Shown one piece after another: positions 30,692-30,839 of a stretch of 30,839 nucleotides of DNA. The notes under the pieces are model-generated. The model was not told the origin of the DNA and did no database searches. It was given only the letters and a program-made list of their open reading frames with translations. The DNA is from Welwitschia mirabilis (Eukaryota; Gnetophyta; Gnetopsida; Welwitschiales). Each line of letters opens with the position of its first letter. Position 1 is the stretch's first letter. The translations under genes were made by a program, and so were the position numbers. The stretch lies in NCBI GenBank assembly GCA_051453625.1, contig JBOZIK010000001.1, positions 127,755,626 through 127,786,464 of the forward strand, given 5' to 3'.

Positions 30692-30839
30692 TAATTGTAG
30701 GAAGTGAATGGGAAAAAATTGAAATTTTAATAGGTAAATCATCTAAATTTTCTCTTACCCTTTTTCCTTTGAAAGATTATTATAGAATTAATTGATTATC
30801 TTTCAAACTTAACTTATGTATTTATTTCCATGACTAGTT
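30692..30839 (+). other. Sequence after the 119-aa ORF, possible 3' spacer
   Basis: No reading frame. The stretch 30785-30839 (ATTGATTATCTTTCAAACTT then TATGTATT) resembles the region after the integrase end in copies 1 and 2 (2474 and 27203), which would imply that this element has lost most of pol. The similarity is only about 40-50 bp long. Confidence 0.35.

Overview
The window is AT-rich plant nuclear DNA made almost entirely of nested, decayed LTR retrotransposons. The evidence for a flowering plant is the mix of Ty1/copia and Ty3/gypsy pol domains of plant type, copia primer-binding sites of the initiator-Met tRNA type (TTGGTATCAGAGC at 8088-8100), gypsy primer-binding sites that look like worn copies of the tRNA-Asp type used by Athila/Tat elements, and LTRs of about 1.0-1.16 kb. 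I see no host gene, tRNA, rRNA or CRISPR. I cannot name the species. Every long reading frame is interrupted, and many lesions are C-to-T or G-to-A changes, as expected of old methylated heterochromatin. Six runs of N (8214-8225, 10354-10453, 12499-12598, 13989-14088, 22998-23097, 28585-28594) are assembly gaps.

Layout. (1) 1-1935, minus strand: 5' part of a copia element (gag, PBS, complete 5' LTR), inserted into the integrase of (2). (2) 1936-7539, plus strand: 3' half of a gypsy (Athila/Tat-like) element with integrase C-terminus, a GA tract, a long T-rich spacer, a decayed extra 3' ORF, a polypurine tract and LTR 'A'. (3) about 7562-12498, plus strand: copia sequence with an LTR end, PBS, gag, protease, then a gap after which the protease/pre-integrase region begins again and runs on to integrase and reverse transcriptase. 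(4) 12599-13988: unassigned DNA between two gaps. (5) 14089-18725, minus strand: 5' half of a second gypsy element (RT, protease, gag, leader, PBS, LTR 'R1'). (6) 18726-28640, plus strand: a third gypsy element with 5' LTR 'B', PBS, leader, gag, protease, RT, RNase H, integrase and 3' spacer. LTR B interrupts R1, and the gag is itself interrupted by a minus-strand LTR 'R2' of the R1 family. (7) 28651-30839, plus strand: LTR 'C', PBS, leader and one open 119-codon frame of a further gypsy-type element that leaves the window.

The gypsy segments belong to one lineage with at least three LTR subfamilies (A/B, R1/R2, C). They share similar LTR 3' ends and a recurring quasi-palindromic DNA module related to TCATCC-ACnT-n-GTCATCTAGATGAC. 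That module occurs about twenty times, often as pairs or triplets about 100 bp apart, in the LTRs, in all three leaders and in the 3' spacers. It is the most interesting non-coding signal in the window. A second signal is a copia LTR carrying six 15-bp repeats upstream of its TATA box and a perfectly 35-bp-periodic array downstream of it.
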